From a virus: a stretch of 32,854 nt of DNA. Below are positions 14,864-22,260 of the stretch, piece by piece. Under the pieces are notes generated by a model. It was not told the DNA's origin and ran no database searches. It saw only the letters and a program-made list of their open reading frames with translations. Each line of letters opens with the position of its first letter. The stretch's first letter is position 1. The DNA is taken from the IMG/VR virus record IMGVR_UViG_3300031977_003400, positions 1 through 32,854 of that record; one strand, 5' to 3'. Both the position numbers and the translations under genes were made by a program.

Positions 14864-15240
14864 TTGAAGGTAGGTCGTCCGCATTAGTTATAAGAAAAAG
14901 ACAAACTCCCCATTTTATCATCAAAGACAATAGGAGTGCTGGAAGCTATGTAAACGGCGTTTACGTAAGAGAAAAAAGCGAAAAAGAAACCGTCTATTTG
15001 TACTCTCAACCTGTGAATAAAAACTTGGAACAAGGCGAAGTCGGGGAAAGGTCAAAGCAAATGCGGAACGGCTGGGCTACTATAGATCAGGATATAGCTT
15101 TAAGAGACAGAGTAGAAATTGGAAATGGTATTTTTACAGTGCAAAACATGCAAGAATGGGGGTATTTTAGGTCTTTTGACTTAGTAAGGACGGGAGAGAA
15201 ACAAAATGTAGTTGAAGGGGCTGAAAGTGCTTCCATATAA
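14860..15240 (+). CDS. Head-closure/neck protein
   Basis: A 126-residue beta-rich protein in the usual head-closure (stopper) position between gp10-like and terminator genes. It contains VYLYSQPVNKNLEQGEVGER, GWATIDQDIALRDRVEIGNG and IFTVQNMQEWGYFRSFDLVR. The latter fits the 'l...D.v..~g~.Y.v..v..w.....y~~~~l~r' end of small closure proteins in this phage type. No catalytic motifs are present. The end overlaps the next gene by 14 bases. Confidence 0.68.
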   Translation: MIEGRSSALVIRKRQTPHFIIKDNRSAGSYVNGVYVREKSEKETVYLYSQPVNKNLEQGEVGERSKQMRNGWATIDQDIALRDRVEIGNGIFTVQNMQEWGYFRSFDLVRTGEKQNVVEGAESASI

Positions 15241-15847
15241 CATTGTTTACGGTTATCTTTCAAACAATTTCCCGTCGATTAGTTATATTAAGCAAAGTCA
15301 ATCAGACGCACCAACACCAAAATTACCATACTGTGCTTTTAGCGAGGTGTCTTTTAGGAGAATTGGGAGAAGCCATAACAGCTTTGGAGAAAACGACTCT
15401 CAAGAGTATATAGAAAGAGTGCAAGTCTTAAACGAGCAAACTTTACAACTGATTTTTTGTTCAAAGACTGAACAACAGGCGGTGAATGAAGGTCTTACAG
15501 ACTACAAGCCAGCTTACCAGCTAGCAAGCGAGTTTTTAACCTCTACTTTTTCAAGCAACTCAAAAAGCTACGAAAAAAGCAATGGATTTAGCTTGATTGA
15601 TTACAGAGATCTAAGTTCAAGCTCTTTGTACTTGAGTGACGTACACGAGCTAAGAAGTCCGATAGAGTTAGTATTCAACTTTTTCTCTTGTCTGGATTTT
15701 GCCTTTGATCAGATACAAGAAATCAATGTTAATCAAACGATTTTAGGTATTGACGGAGAAACTCAAGCAGGCGAAATTCAGACTTTTAACATAAATACGC
15801 CAGACGGAGAAAATGTAGAAAATATCAGCTTTAGTATTTCAGACTAA
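15227..15847 (+). CDS. Tail terminator (gp12/LIC_12616-like)
   Basis: A 206-residue protein preceding the sheath, where the tail terminator is found. I favour the GTG at 15227 (MLPYNIVYGYLSNNF) because GAAGGGG at 15214-15220 lies 6 bases before it; a TTG at 15212 would place that site inside the gene. The pattern TPKLPYCAFSEVSFRRIG, then RVQVLNEQTLQLIF and ASEFLTS, resembles neck-terminator 'P..Pyv...i....g......r.......~v~v~~fg' proteins. The last 50 residues (EINVNQTILGIDGETQAGE) form an extra polar tail. It should cap the tube and fix tail length. Confidence 0.65.
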   Translation: MLPYNIVYGYLSNNFPSISYIKQSQSDAPTPKLPYCAFSEVSFRRIGRSHNSFGENDSQEYIERVQVLNEQTLQLIFCSKTEQQAVNEGLTDYKPAYQLASEFLTSTFSSNSKSYEKSNGFSLIDYRDLSSSSLYLSDVHELRSPIELVFNFFSCLDFAFDQIQEINVNQTILGIDGETQAGEIQTFNINTPDGENVENISFSISD

Positions 15848-15865
15848 CCTAAAAAAAAATAAAAG

Positions 15866-17188
15866 ATGGCTATAAACACCGTAAACGTGAATTTTACTAT
15901 ACAAGATAGTATAGCGTCCGCTCCTAGCTTGCAAAAAGTTTTACTTTTTGACCCAAGCCTTGACGAAAATAGCACGGAAACTGTTACAGACTTAACTCAA
16001 AATTTTGTGTCTCTAGAAGATTTAGGGAATACTTTTTCTAATACTAATAAGATTTATAAAGCAGGAAACTCATATTTTTCTCAGCGTGGGCATCAGAGAG
16101 GGTTTAAAGTAGCTAGGACGACAAGCACAGATGCAAATATAGCGGAAAGCTTGGATAATATTTTTGACCAAGACAGCGAATTTTTCGTACTTGTGACAAC
16201 TTCAAAAAATGAGGTTGAAATTGATGAAATTGCGGATTGGGCGAGTAGCAAAAGAATTATTTTTATATTTTCTACTGAGTTTGATGCTATAAAACTAAGT
16301 GCCACTAACTTTACTGACATATCGTCTACATTAGGGGCTTTGTCATATAACAACGTAGTTGCTCATTGCCATCATAGATCAGGTATTGATGCGTCTACAG
16401 TGGGTTTAGTTGTGGCAAGTGGGGTAGCTACAATCACAAGCACAACTCACGGGCTAAGAAGTGATGATATAGGAAAAGAAATTACAATTTCTGGTCACTC
16501 AGATACTACAAACGTTAACGGAAATCGTACAATTTTAGGTATTACGGATGCAGACAATTTTACGGTTTCCGTACCAAATGCCGTTGACGCAACTACAGAA
16601 AATGTCGATTATTTTACAAGGTATGATTTTATTGAAATCGCATCTGTTTCTCAATTTATAGCGAGCCTTATTGGCACAGATGATTATTCGTCTCTAAAAA
16701 ATCTGACGGGGCAACTTGTGATACCGAAAACAATTTTAAGTACTTCGCAAGTTGGAGTTTTGAGGGATAAAAACTACGTAACTTATGTATCTGAGTATTC
16801 TGGTATAAATGTTACTGCGGACGGAAAGTGTGTGACAGGAAGACAAGTAAAAGATGAGTTTGTTAGGGTTTGGCTGGAAGTTAACACTGAGGTGGAGGCT
16901 TACAATGTAGTTGTGAACGAGAAACCGCCTTTTAGTAATGTTGGGGCGGAGCAGATAATTTCAGGCATTAAAAAGCCAGTTGACGAGCAACTAAAAAGAG
17001 GTGGTATTGAGTCGCTAGTTACTTTAGACCCCGAAAATTATAAGCAAGACTACTTGATAGAGGTAGATGACGCTTCGACTGCTACCTCTGCAAATCGACA
17101 AGCAGGGATTTATCCGAACTTCAAAGTTACTGTTGCTGTTGGTGGTGTTATCAGGTCTGTTACTGTTAATGGTGATATTTTAGTATAA
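15866..17188 (+). CDS. Tail sheath protein (DUF3383) with inserted FCCH-like domain
   Basis: A 440-residue contractile sheath subunit. N-terminal DUF3383 features include FTIQDSIASAPSLQKVLLF, KAGNSYFSQRGHQ, and the FFVLVTTSKNEVEIDEIADW and KRIIFIFST strands. C-terminal features include YVTYVSEYSGINVTADGK, FVRVWLEVNTEVEAYN and IYPNFKVTVAVGGVIRSVTV. At about 175-250 an extra domain interrupts the sheath fold: TITSTTHGLRSDDIGKEITI, then NVNGNRTILGITDADNFTVS. This matches the 'HGL..GD.vtIsG...~~~NG.~.v~~v~~~~FTv' pattern of the FCCH-like domain seen in phage structural proteins. It probably decorates the outside of the sheath. Confidence 0.88.
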   Translation: MAINTVNVNFTIQDSIASAPSLQKVLLFDPSLDENSTETVTDLTQNFVSLEDLGNTFSNTNKIYKAGNSYFSQRGHQRGFKVARTTSTDANIAESLDNIFDQDSEFFVLVTTSKNEVEIDEIADWASSKRIIFIFSTEFDAIKLSATNFTDISSTLGALSYNNVVAHCHHRSGIDASTVGLVVASGVATITSTTHGLRSDDIGKEITISGHSDTTNVNGNRTILGITDADNFTVSVPNAVDATTENVDYFTRYDFIEIASVSQFIASLIGTDDYSSLKNLTGQLVIPKTILSTSQVGVLRDKNYVTYVSEYSGINVTADGKCVTGRQVKDEFVRVWLEVNTEVEAYNVVVNEKPPFSNVGAEQIISGIKKPVDEQLKRGGIESLVTLDPENYKQDYLIEVDDASTATSANRQAGIYPNFKVTVAVGGVIRSVTVNGDILV

Positions 17189-17196
17189 AGGTATAA

Positions 17197-17640
17197 ATGG
17201 CACTAAGTTCAAAAAGTTCTACTTTTAACCCTGCTGATTTTATCTACGTTGTAGATGGTAAGACAATCACAGGGCTTGCAAGGGGTACGCAATCTACAGT
17301 CACGTGGAATACTGACAAATTTAACGATGCAATAGGTAATGACGGGGAACATGCTAGAATTATGACCAATGACAGGTCCGCTATTCTTTCTCTTGAGTTA
17401 ATGCAGACAAGCGATTCAAACGAGGTTTTAAGTGATCTTTTTAACGAGGACTCAAATTCAGGGAATAGACTTTTTGTTGTGTCTTTAAAAGATCAAAGGG
17501 GCAATACGCAATTTAGCTCTACGGGGTGCTATATAAAAAAGTGGCCAGACATAATTTACGCAGACTCGATACAAGTCAGGGTTTGGAATATCTACTGTCC
17601 ACGCATGGAAGGGGTTTTAAGTGGTAACGTAGCACAGTAA
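17197..17640 (+). CDS. Tail tube protein (DUF3277 family)
   Basis: A 147-residue inner tube subunit placed right after the sheath, as usual in this phage type. Features are FNPADFIYVVDGKTITGLAR, TWNTDKFNDAIGNDGEHARI, SLELMQTSDSNEVLSDLF and GCYIKKWPDIIYADSIQVR, ending in a Gly-containing strand. These follow the DUF3277 order of 'v...idg..i.G.a.g.....~~~~f....G.dG...r......~~i~l~l~~~s~~N..L'. Start at 17197 follows AAAGG. Confidence 0.86.
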   Translation: MALSSKSSTFNPADFIYVVDGKTITGLARGTQSTVTWNTDKFNDAIGNDGEHARIMTNDRSAILSLELMQTSDSNEVLSDLFNEDSNSGNRLFVVSLKDQRGNTQFSSTGCYIKKWPDIIYADSIQVRVWNIYCPRMEGVLSGNVAQ

Positions 17641-17645
17641 AAGAC

Positions 17646-18077
17646 ATGATTACAAGAGATTTAAAGCTAGGAGAATATACGTATAAAGTAGACGAGTTTT
17701 CAGCGACCAAAAGAATGATTCTGCAATTTAAAATTGCTAAAGTTTTTTCAAGTTTTTACAAAAACGTATCATCTGCTAAATCAGAACAAGATTTGCAAAA
17801 AAAGATTTTTGAAGTGTTCGAACAGGCTGATCCAGAAGAAAGTGCAAAAATTATCAAAGAATTGATTATGGAAAGCGTTTCAGCTCCTAATTTTAAGGAG
17901 GATCATAAGCTTTTTGATAAGCACTTTTTATCAAATTATAGCCACATGATACCACTTGTAGCAGAATGCTTTGAAGTTAACTATGGAGAGTCAATACAAG
18001 AGATAAAAAAAAAATTTCCGATAATAGGGGCGATTTTCCCGAAGTTTTCAAGCGAGGATACGAAAGAAAGCGAGTAA
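17646..18077 (+). CDS. Tail assembly chaperone, short form
   Basis: A 143-residue protein between tube and tape measure, the standard place of tail assembly chaperones (lambda G equivalents). It opens with a short beta hairpin (RDLKLGEYTYKVDEFSATKR), is then helical (ILQFKIAKVFSSFYKN; EESAKIIKELIMES) and ends in a polar tail SSEDTKESE. A run of ten A (18005-18014) lies near the end, and the -1 frame is open from 17981 to 18259, so a longer frameshifted form is expected. It should bind the tape measure during tail assembly. Confidence 0.72.
   Translation: MITRDLKLGEYTYKVDEFSATKRMILQFKIAKVFSSFYKNVSSAKSEQDLQKKIFEVFEQADPEESAKIIKELIMESVSAPNFKEDHKLFDKHFLSNYSHMIPLVAECFEVNYGESIQEIKKKFPIIGAIFPKFSSEDTKESE
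18005..18014 (+). promoter_or_regulatory. Probable -1 ribosomal frameshift site (A10)
   Basis: In frame 0 the codons are ATA AAA AAA AAA TTT, so 18005-18011 is a perfect A-AAA-AAA slippery heptamer. A -1 shift avoids the stop at 18075 and joins the next frame, which has no credible start codon of its own. Position and polarity fit the conserved tail-chaperone frameshift. Confidence 0.7.
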
Positions 18078-18259
18078 ACACGGACGGATTAGAAGAAATC
18101 GAGTTTTTACAGCTCATGTTTACGTCAAAAGGCTATGGTTCTCTAAAAGAAATCAAAGAATTACCCTACTCCGAACTTTTAAAAATGATCTATTTTGAAG
18201 ACTTGAAAGCTATAAACTCTTGGAATTCGATAATCAGAGAGGAGTTACTAGATGGCTGA
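18011..18259 (+). CDS. -1 frame extension of the tail assembly chaperone (T part)
   Basis: After slippage the ribosome would add 82 residues to the first 122, giving a fusion of about 204 residues. The extension includes LEEIEFLQLMFTSKGYGSLK, then EIKELPYSELLKMIYFEDLK and AINSWNSIIREELLDG. Short helical second parts of this kind are found in gpGT-like fusions and contact the tape measure. The frame ends 8 bases inside the tape-measure gene. An independent start at the ATG near codon 'LMFTS' would give only a stub of about 47 residues and has no clear binding site. Confidence 0.68.
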   Translation, partial: KISDNRGDFPEVFKRGYERKRVNTDGLEEIEFLQLMFTSKGYGSLKEIKELPYSELLKMIYFEDLKAINSWNSIIREELLDG

Positions 18260-19403
18260 TGAAAAAGTAAGGGGATTGCTTGCAGAGCTTGGTTTTGACT
18301 TTGACCCTTCAGGAGCGGAAAAATTCAAGAAGACTTTTGACGACTTAAAAAAACAGTTAAAGAGTGCAAATAAGGATTTTGACGCTTTTACTTTTAAAGG
18401 GTTTTTTAGGAACTTAAATAAACAAAAGAAAAAAGAAAATTTCAAAGGTTTTTTTGAGGGATTAGAACAAGAGTTTAAAAAGCAGAGCAAAATTTTGTCA
18501 AGAAGCATGAAAGCCAACCTTGCTCTTGTAGCGATAGAGGTTGGAAGAATGGCTAAAGATGTTTTAGGACAGACTTTTAGAGCTTTTGCAACGAAAGAAG
18601 AAGCAGAATTTTTAATCAAGGCTAAAATAGGAGAGGAAGGGCTAGAGAATATCAAAAAGTCAATCGCAGGCATAAAACCAGAAGCAAAGGGAATGATCAA
18701 AGAAATCGACGTTTTAAACGCCTCTTATCAAGCCTTGCTGACCTCTGGAAAAAAAGGAGTTTCTCTTGTCTTGGGGAATATTGAAAGAATTGCAATGTCA
18801 GCAGTACAAACACAAACCTCTTTTGAAGATGTTGCGTCAAGAATCATACAGTTTTACTTGCAAGGGGGAATTGAGAATCTTAAAAACCTAGGATTTACTC
18901 CAGAACAAGTACAAGAGATGCAAAAAAGAGGGTTTGACAAGCTTACAACAGACAAAACCATGATGGATGCAAGAGGGCGGTTTTTACAAGAAGGGCTCCC
19001 GAAGCTACAAACAGAAAAGTTTTTTAAAGAGTACAAAGGCACACTATCAGGTCTTGGAACTCAGTTAGGCACAGAGTGGGATAAGGCACTACAGCTAGGA
19101 GGAGAGAAAGTATTAAAGCCTGTGTTTAAGGATTTGCTATTTATAAGAGACAAGGGTTTTATCGATTATTTTAATATGGTGAACAGGAGGAATTATGAAG
19201 CTTATATGGGAGGAGAAAAACAACAGCAAAAACCAACCATAGGTACGCAAAACAACAATTTTAACATTCAAAGCACTGAGCCAGAAAAGGTAAGACAAGA
19301 GGTTCAGGATTTTTTAAATGGACAGTTTCAGAAAACTCAGCTTGAAGTAAGAAGGGAGAAAACGCCAGAATCTCCTGCAGATGACTTTGAATTACTTGAG
19401 TAA
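18252..19403 (+). CDS. Tape measure protein (short)
   Basis: A 383-residue helical protein following the chaperone pair. It starts MADEKVRGLLAELGFDFDPS, typical of tape measures, and continues with long Lys/Ala/Gln helices (LKKQLKSANKDFDAF; FFEGLEQEFKKQSKILSRSM), a hydrophobic stretch (MKANLALVAIEVGRMAKDVL) and a polar C-terminus. The family sets tail length by its size, so at about 1.5 angstrom per residue a tail of roughly 57 nm would follow (inference). A minus-strand frame opposite the N-terminus is a shadow. The start overlaps the frameshift extension by 8 bases. Confidence 0.82.
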   Translation: MADEKVRGLLAELGFDFDPSGAEKFKKTFDDLKKQLKSANKDFDAFTFKGFFRNLNKQKKKENFKGFFEGLEQEFKKQSKILSRSMKANLALVAIEVGRMAKDVLGQTFRAFATKEEAEFLIKAKIGEEGLENIKKSIAGIKPEAKGMIKEIDVLNASYQALLTSGKKGVSLVLGNIERIAMSAVQTQTSFEDVASRIIQFYLQGGIENLKNLGFTPEQVQEMQKRGFDKLTTDKTMMDARGRFLQEGLPKLQTEKFFKEYKGTLSGLGTQLGTEWDKALQLGGEKVLKPVFKDLLFIRDKGFIDYFNMVNRRNYEAYMGGEKQQQKPTIGTQNNNFNIQSTEPEKVRQEVQDFLNGQFQKTQLEVRREKTPESPADDFELLE

Positions 19404-19903
19404 TGCCTAGTTTCTCAGATCCCCCCAAAAGGAGTACAATTCTTGGCCTTGGATTTCCAATTGCTATCGATGCAGTACTCTCAGAAAGTCACGAATCTAC
19501 GAAAGAATTCACGCAGTACCCTACAGAATCTTTTCTGGCCAACGACAACGCTTACAGTTTGCCAGAAAAGCTTGAGTTAAAAATTCTTGTTACAGATACT
19601 CCTACTGATGGCTCGCCAGTTTTCGCAGGAAGACATAGGGCGATTTATTCTCAACTTAGGCTATGGCAAGAGCTGGCAAGCCCTGTGATAGTCTCTACTG
19701 GCCTTAGATCTTACGCTCCAGTTTACATAGAGAGGCTTAACGCAGTAAAAACCCCTCAAGATGGAAAATCCATCATACTTAACATAAATTTCACGCAGAT
19801 CATACAATCGGAGTTGAGTCTTGCGTTGCTTGTTGCTAATCTACTTGTATCAAGTGATATTGCTTATACAGCAACAGAAAAAGTAGACATAGGAGTGATT
19901 TAA
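19403..19903 (+). CDS. Baseplate protein, distal-tail (Dit)-like
   Basis: A 166-residue protein in the first baseplate position. The sequence STILGLGFPIAIDAVLSESH, FTQYPTESFLANDNAYSLPE and KLELKILVTDTPTDG fits the 'i.fD...se.h...~~vT~hPve~g~~i~Dh~~~~P~~l~l~~~vs~tP' opening of Dit-like baseplate proteins. YSQLRLWQELASPVIVSTGL, then ERLNAVKTPQDGKSIILNI continue it. It would ring the lower end of the tube. It starts in a TAATG overlap with the tape measure. Confidence 0.65.
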   Translation: MPSFSDPPKRSTILGLGFPIAIDAVLSESHESTKEFTQYPTESFLANDNAYSLPEKLELKILVTDTPTDGSPVFAGRHRAIYSQLRLWQELASPVIVSTGLRSYAPVYIERLNAVKTPQDGKSIILNINFTQIIQSELSLALLVANLLVSSDIAYTATEKVDIGVI

Positions 19904-19912
19904 AGGAGTGTT

Positions 19913-20230
19913 TTGGCAGAGATTGAGTTTAATCTTTCGACAGTGCAGTCAAGTAATTTAAGATACTTTAGCTTTAAAAAAGAGCTTGAGGGCGTAGTTT
20001 ATGAGTTTACTTTAAGGTATCTAAAGCTGATTGATCAGTGGATTTTGGATGTTGGGGAAGACTTAAAGGGGGTCTCTGTTGTTGGTGGAGTTGATCTTTT
20101 AAAGTTTTACAAGCATTTAAACGTGCCAAAAGGAGAGCTTAGAGTTGTGGATATTGACGGCCTAGGGAGAGACCCAAGCGAGGAAACCCTAGGAGAATCT
20201 TTGGTGCTTAGGTACACAGAGGCAAATTGA
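19913..20230 (+). CDS. Baseplate plug protein (DUF6983-like)
   Basis: A 105-residue protein with a TTG start at 19913 after the good site AAAGGAG (19902-19908). VYEFTLRYLKLIDQWILDVG, then GVSVVGGVDLLKFY and ETLGESLVLRYTEAN match the 'y.l...wn....W.lDl.d.~g~~iv~g~~L~~g~dLl...G.L........p....lG...~L.Y' pattern of baseplate plug proteins between Dit and hub genes. It overlaps the hub gene start by 4 bases. Confidence 0.75.
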   Translation: MAEIEFNLSTVQSSNLRYFSFKKELEGVVYEFTLRYLKLIDQWILDVGEDLKGVSVVGGVDLLKFYKHLNVPKGELRVVDIDGLGRDPSEETLGESLVLRYTEAN

Positions 20231-21201
20231 CAATTTTAAAAAGACACATTGAGGTTGAGATCAGAAAAACAATAAGTTCGACACCAGAATCCATTATAAA
20301 TAAATTTAACCCTTTGCTAGAAAATGCACAGATTTTCTGCTCTTTTCAATGCACTAAGCAAGTTTCAACGGATATCCCTACAGAGTGTTTCATCGACTTC
20401 TATAATCTAAGCCCACGAAACATCGGTCTTTTAGACTATAAAAAAAGACTTACAAGCTCTGACACTGGGGTAATTCTTACGATAAAAGCAGGGTATAGGA
20501 GTAAAGGCTTAAAACATGTTTTTACAGGTGTTGTAGTTAGTGCAAGCACGAGAAAAGAAAGAGCGAATTACATTACTAGAGTGCAACTACGGAGTGGCTT
20601 TTTCGATTTATTTAAAAAAAACGTTGACTATACCGTAGCAAAAGGAGAAAGTAAAAAGCAAGTTTTGATAAAGGTTTTAGAGAATGTAGGCCTAAAATTG
20701 GCATCAGGTTTTGAGAGCTACTTAAACGTCAGCTTGCTTGGTCAAGAGTATAAAGAAGAGGAAGAAATCTCAGAGCCTTTAAATGTTTTTTTGAAAAGAT
20801 TCAAGAAAAGTAATGCTAAAAATATAAGCTTTAGTTTTGATGATATAGCAGGAGGAGCTAGCGTAAGCACAGAAGTAAGCCCTTTTTTTGTAGGTACTAT
20901 AAATCCTCTTGGCTCTTCTTTCTTAGTTTCAAGCTCTAACGCTGATCTAATAAACTCACCAGAGATAACAAATAGAGGGGCAAATCTAGAGATACAGCTT
21001 AAACCAGAAGTGAAAATTGGTGATAAAATTCTGGTTGAGTCTAAAGTACTAGCAAGACTTGCCACTGGAACGGGAATTTCTCCAGCGAAATTTCAGAGGC
21101 TAACACCAGTAAGAATTGAACATGTATGTGACAATAGGGATGGACCTTTCATCACGAGGCTTGAGTGCTATTTTTATGAGCCAAGTGTCATAGGACTATA
21201 G
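20227..21201 (+). CDS. Baseplate hub protein (gpD/gp27-like)
   Basis: A 324-residue hub expected to hold the central spike. Start is TTG at 20227, overlapping the upstream stop (TTGA), with AGAGG just upstream. ECFIDFYNLSPRNIGLLDYK, GVILTIKAGYRSKGLKHVFT and GVVVSASTRKERANYITRVQ form the first barrel, as in hub proteins of simple myoviruses. Later IGDKILVESKVLARLATG and VRIEHVCDNRDGPFITRLEC fit the final 'v.~g~.v.v.s.......G.y.v..v.H..dnr.g.w.T...~' strand set. Gene order (plug, hub, spike) supports this. Confidence 0.78.
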   Translation: MTILKRHIEVEIRKTISSTPESIINKFNPLLENAQIFCSFQCTKQVSTDIPTECFIDFYNLSPRNIGLLDYKKRLTSSDTGVILTIKAGYRSKGLKHVFTGVVVSASTRKERANYITRVQLRSGFFDLFKKNVDYTVAKGESKKQVLIKVLENVGLKLASGFESYLNVSLLGQEYKEEEEISEPLNVFLKRFKKSNAKNISFSFDDIAGGASVSTEVSPFFVGTINPLGSSFLVSSSNADLINSPEITNRGANLEIQLKPEVKIGDKILVESKVLARLATGTGISPAKFQRLTPVRIEHVCDNRDGPFITRLECYFYEPSVIGL

Positions 21202-21202
21202 C

Positions 21203-21886
21203 ATGGAAGGAGACTACACGCTTAAAGGATGCATCGAGGCAGTTATAGACAATGCTCTTAGTAAAGTATCTACTTTTTTCCCTGCACAGATTATACAAGC
21301 ACGTCCCGTAGGCGATAAAAAAGACGTGTATGTGTGCGATGTACACTCAGGGTTTTTGAAGTATAACTTTGACAAAGATACGACAGAAAAAAGGAAGATT
21401 TTGAACGTTCCGATAATACTTCCTAACCGCACTAACACGTTCATAATCCGCCCGCCAATGGACGCTGATTCGCTTAAAGGTGCATACTGCGGTCTTTTAG
21501 TGTCGAATAACTTTCTTGCAGACTGGAAGCAAGAAGGAGGACAGGTTTTTCCTTCAGATGGGAGGAAATTCCATTACGCTGACGCAGTAGCTATCCTTGG
21601 ACTTTATCCCGACAAGATAGGATGGGATACTCCTCCGAAGCAAAAGACGGCAGAAATAAAAGTAAAAGATGGGAACTTTTTAGAAATCGGAAACTCGACG
21701 GTAGACGTGCTAAAAATACTAGCAGACTTGATAAAAATTTTACTTACTAATGCCTCAATTATCGATGGTGCAGCAGGATTAGACCCGAATCCAGCGACAA
21801 CGCTAAGCACTGCAACAGGGGATAATGGGGATACACTAGCAACCATGTTTACCAAGATACAGCAACTTTTATCCCCACCTAGCTAA
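21203..21886 (+). CDS. Baseplate central spike (Gp138/gpV-like puncturing protein)
   Basis: A 227-residue protein with a Gp138-type OB domain. QIIQARPVGDKKDVYVCDVH is followed by LNVPIILPNRTNTFIIRPPM, the phrase GAYCGLLVSNNFLADWKQEG and DGRKFHYADAVAILGLYPDK. In the family this is 'v.~VPi.~p~~g.f.i~~Pi..GD.g~l~~~~~~i~~w~~~g......~~r~~~~~DA'. A short repetitive beta segment (KTAEIKVKDGNFLEIGNSTV) and a helical tail replace a long needle. It would be the tip that pierces the outer membrane. Confidence 0.83.
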   Translation: MEGDYTLKGCIEAVIDNALSKVSTFFPAQIIQARPVGDKKDVYVCDVHSGFLKYNFDKDTTEKRKILNVPIILPNRTNTFIIRPPMDADSLKGAYCGLLVSNNFLADWKQEGGQVFPSDGRKFHYADAVAILGLYPDKIGWDTPPKQKTAEIKVKDGNFLEIGNSTVDVLKILADLIKILLTNASIIDGAAGLDPNPATTLSTATGDNGDTLATMFTKIQQLLSPPS

Positions 21887-22260
21887 TGGCGAAGTATATC
21901 GATTACAAACTAGACCAAAACGGAGACATAGTAGTAAAAGATAACGCTTTTGTCTTTGTGGAAGACGCTGAAGTTATCAAACAGCAAATAGAGACGAACC
22001 TGAGGCTTGTTGCTGGTGATTGGTTTCTAGACTTGTCAGAAGGGATAGGCTACTTTGACAGTAACGAGCCAGTTTTTGGGGCAAGCTCTTTGGCTATCAC
22101 ACGAGAGGCTGAGATAAAAAATGCTATAACAAGAGTGCAAGGAGTTTCACAGATTTTAGAGTTTGAGGCAGAGGTGACAAGAAACAGCTCTTTAGATATA
22201 AAAGTTTTAGTTTTAAGCGAGTTTGGAGAAGTTCCAATTACAAGTGAAGTAGGTTTTTAA
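21886..22260 (+). CDS. Baseplate wedge protein (gp25/gpW-like)
   Basis: A 124-residue wedge subunit. DYKLDQNGDIVVKDNAFVFV, VIKQQIETNLRLVAGDWFLD and LSEGIGYF contain the family's 'Q.i...L.~~~GEWflD...GipY' core; the usual EWF is DWF here. The C-terminal half (EIKNAITRVQGVSQILEFEA) continues the fold. It is enclosed by TAATG overlaps on both sides and initiates sheath assembly with the J protein. Confidence 0.85.
   Translation: MAKYIDYKLDQNGDIVVKDNAFVFVEDAEVIKQQIETNLRLVAGDWFLDLSEGIGYFDSNEPVFGASSLAITREAEIKNAITRVQGVSQILEFEAEVTRNSSLDIKVLVLSEFGEVPITSEVGF

Noticed and set aside
15212-15226. TTG start for the tail terminator
   Set aside because: It would place the GAAGGGG site inside the gene; the GTG at 15227 has correct spacing.
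18248-18700. 150-residue antisense frame opposite the tape measure
   Set aside because: It is Ser/Phe-rich, as expected from antisense of Lys/Glu-rich coding, with no binding site and no separate promoter.
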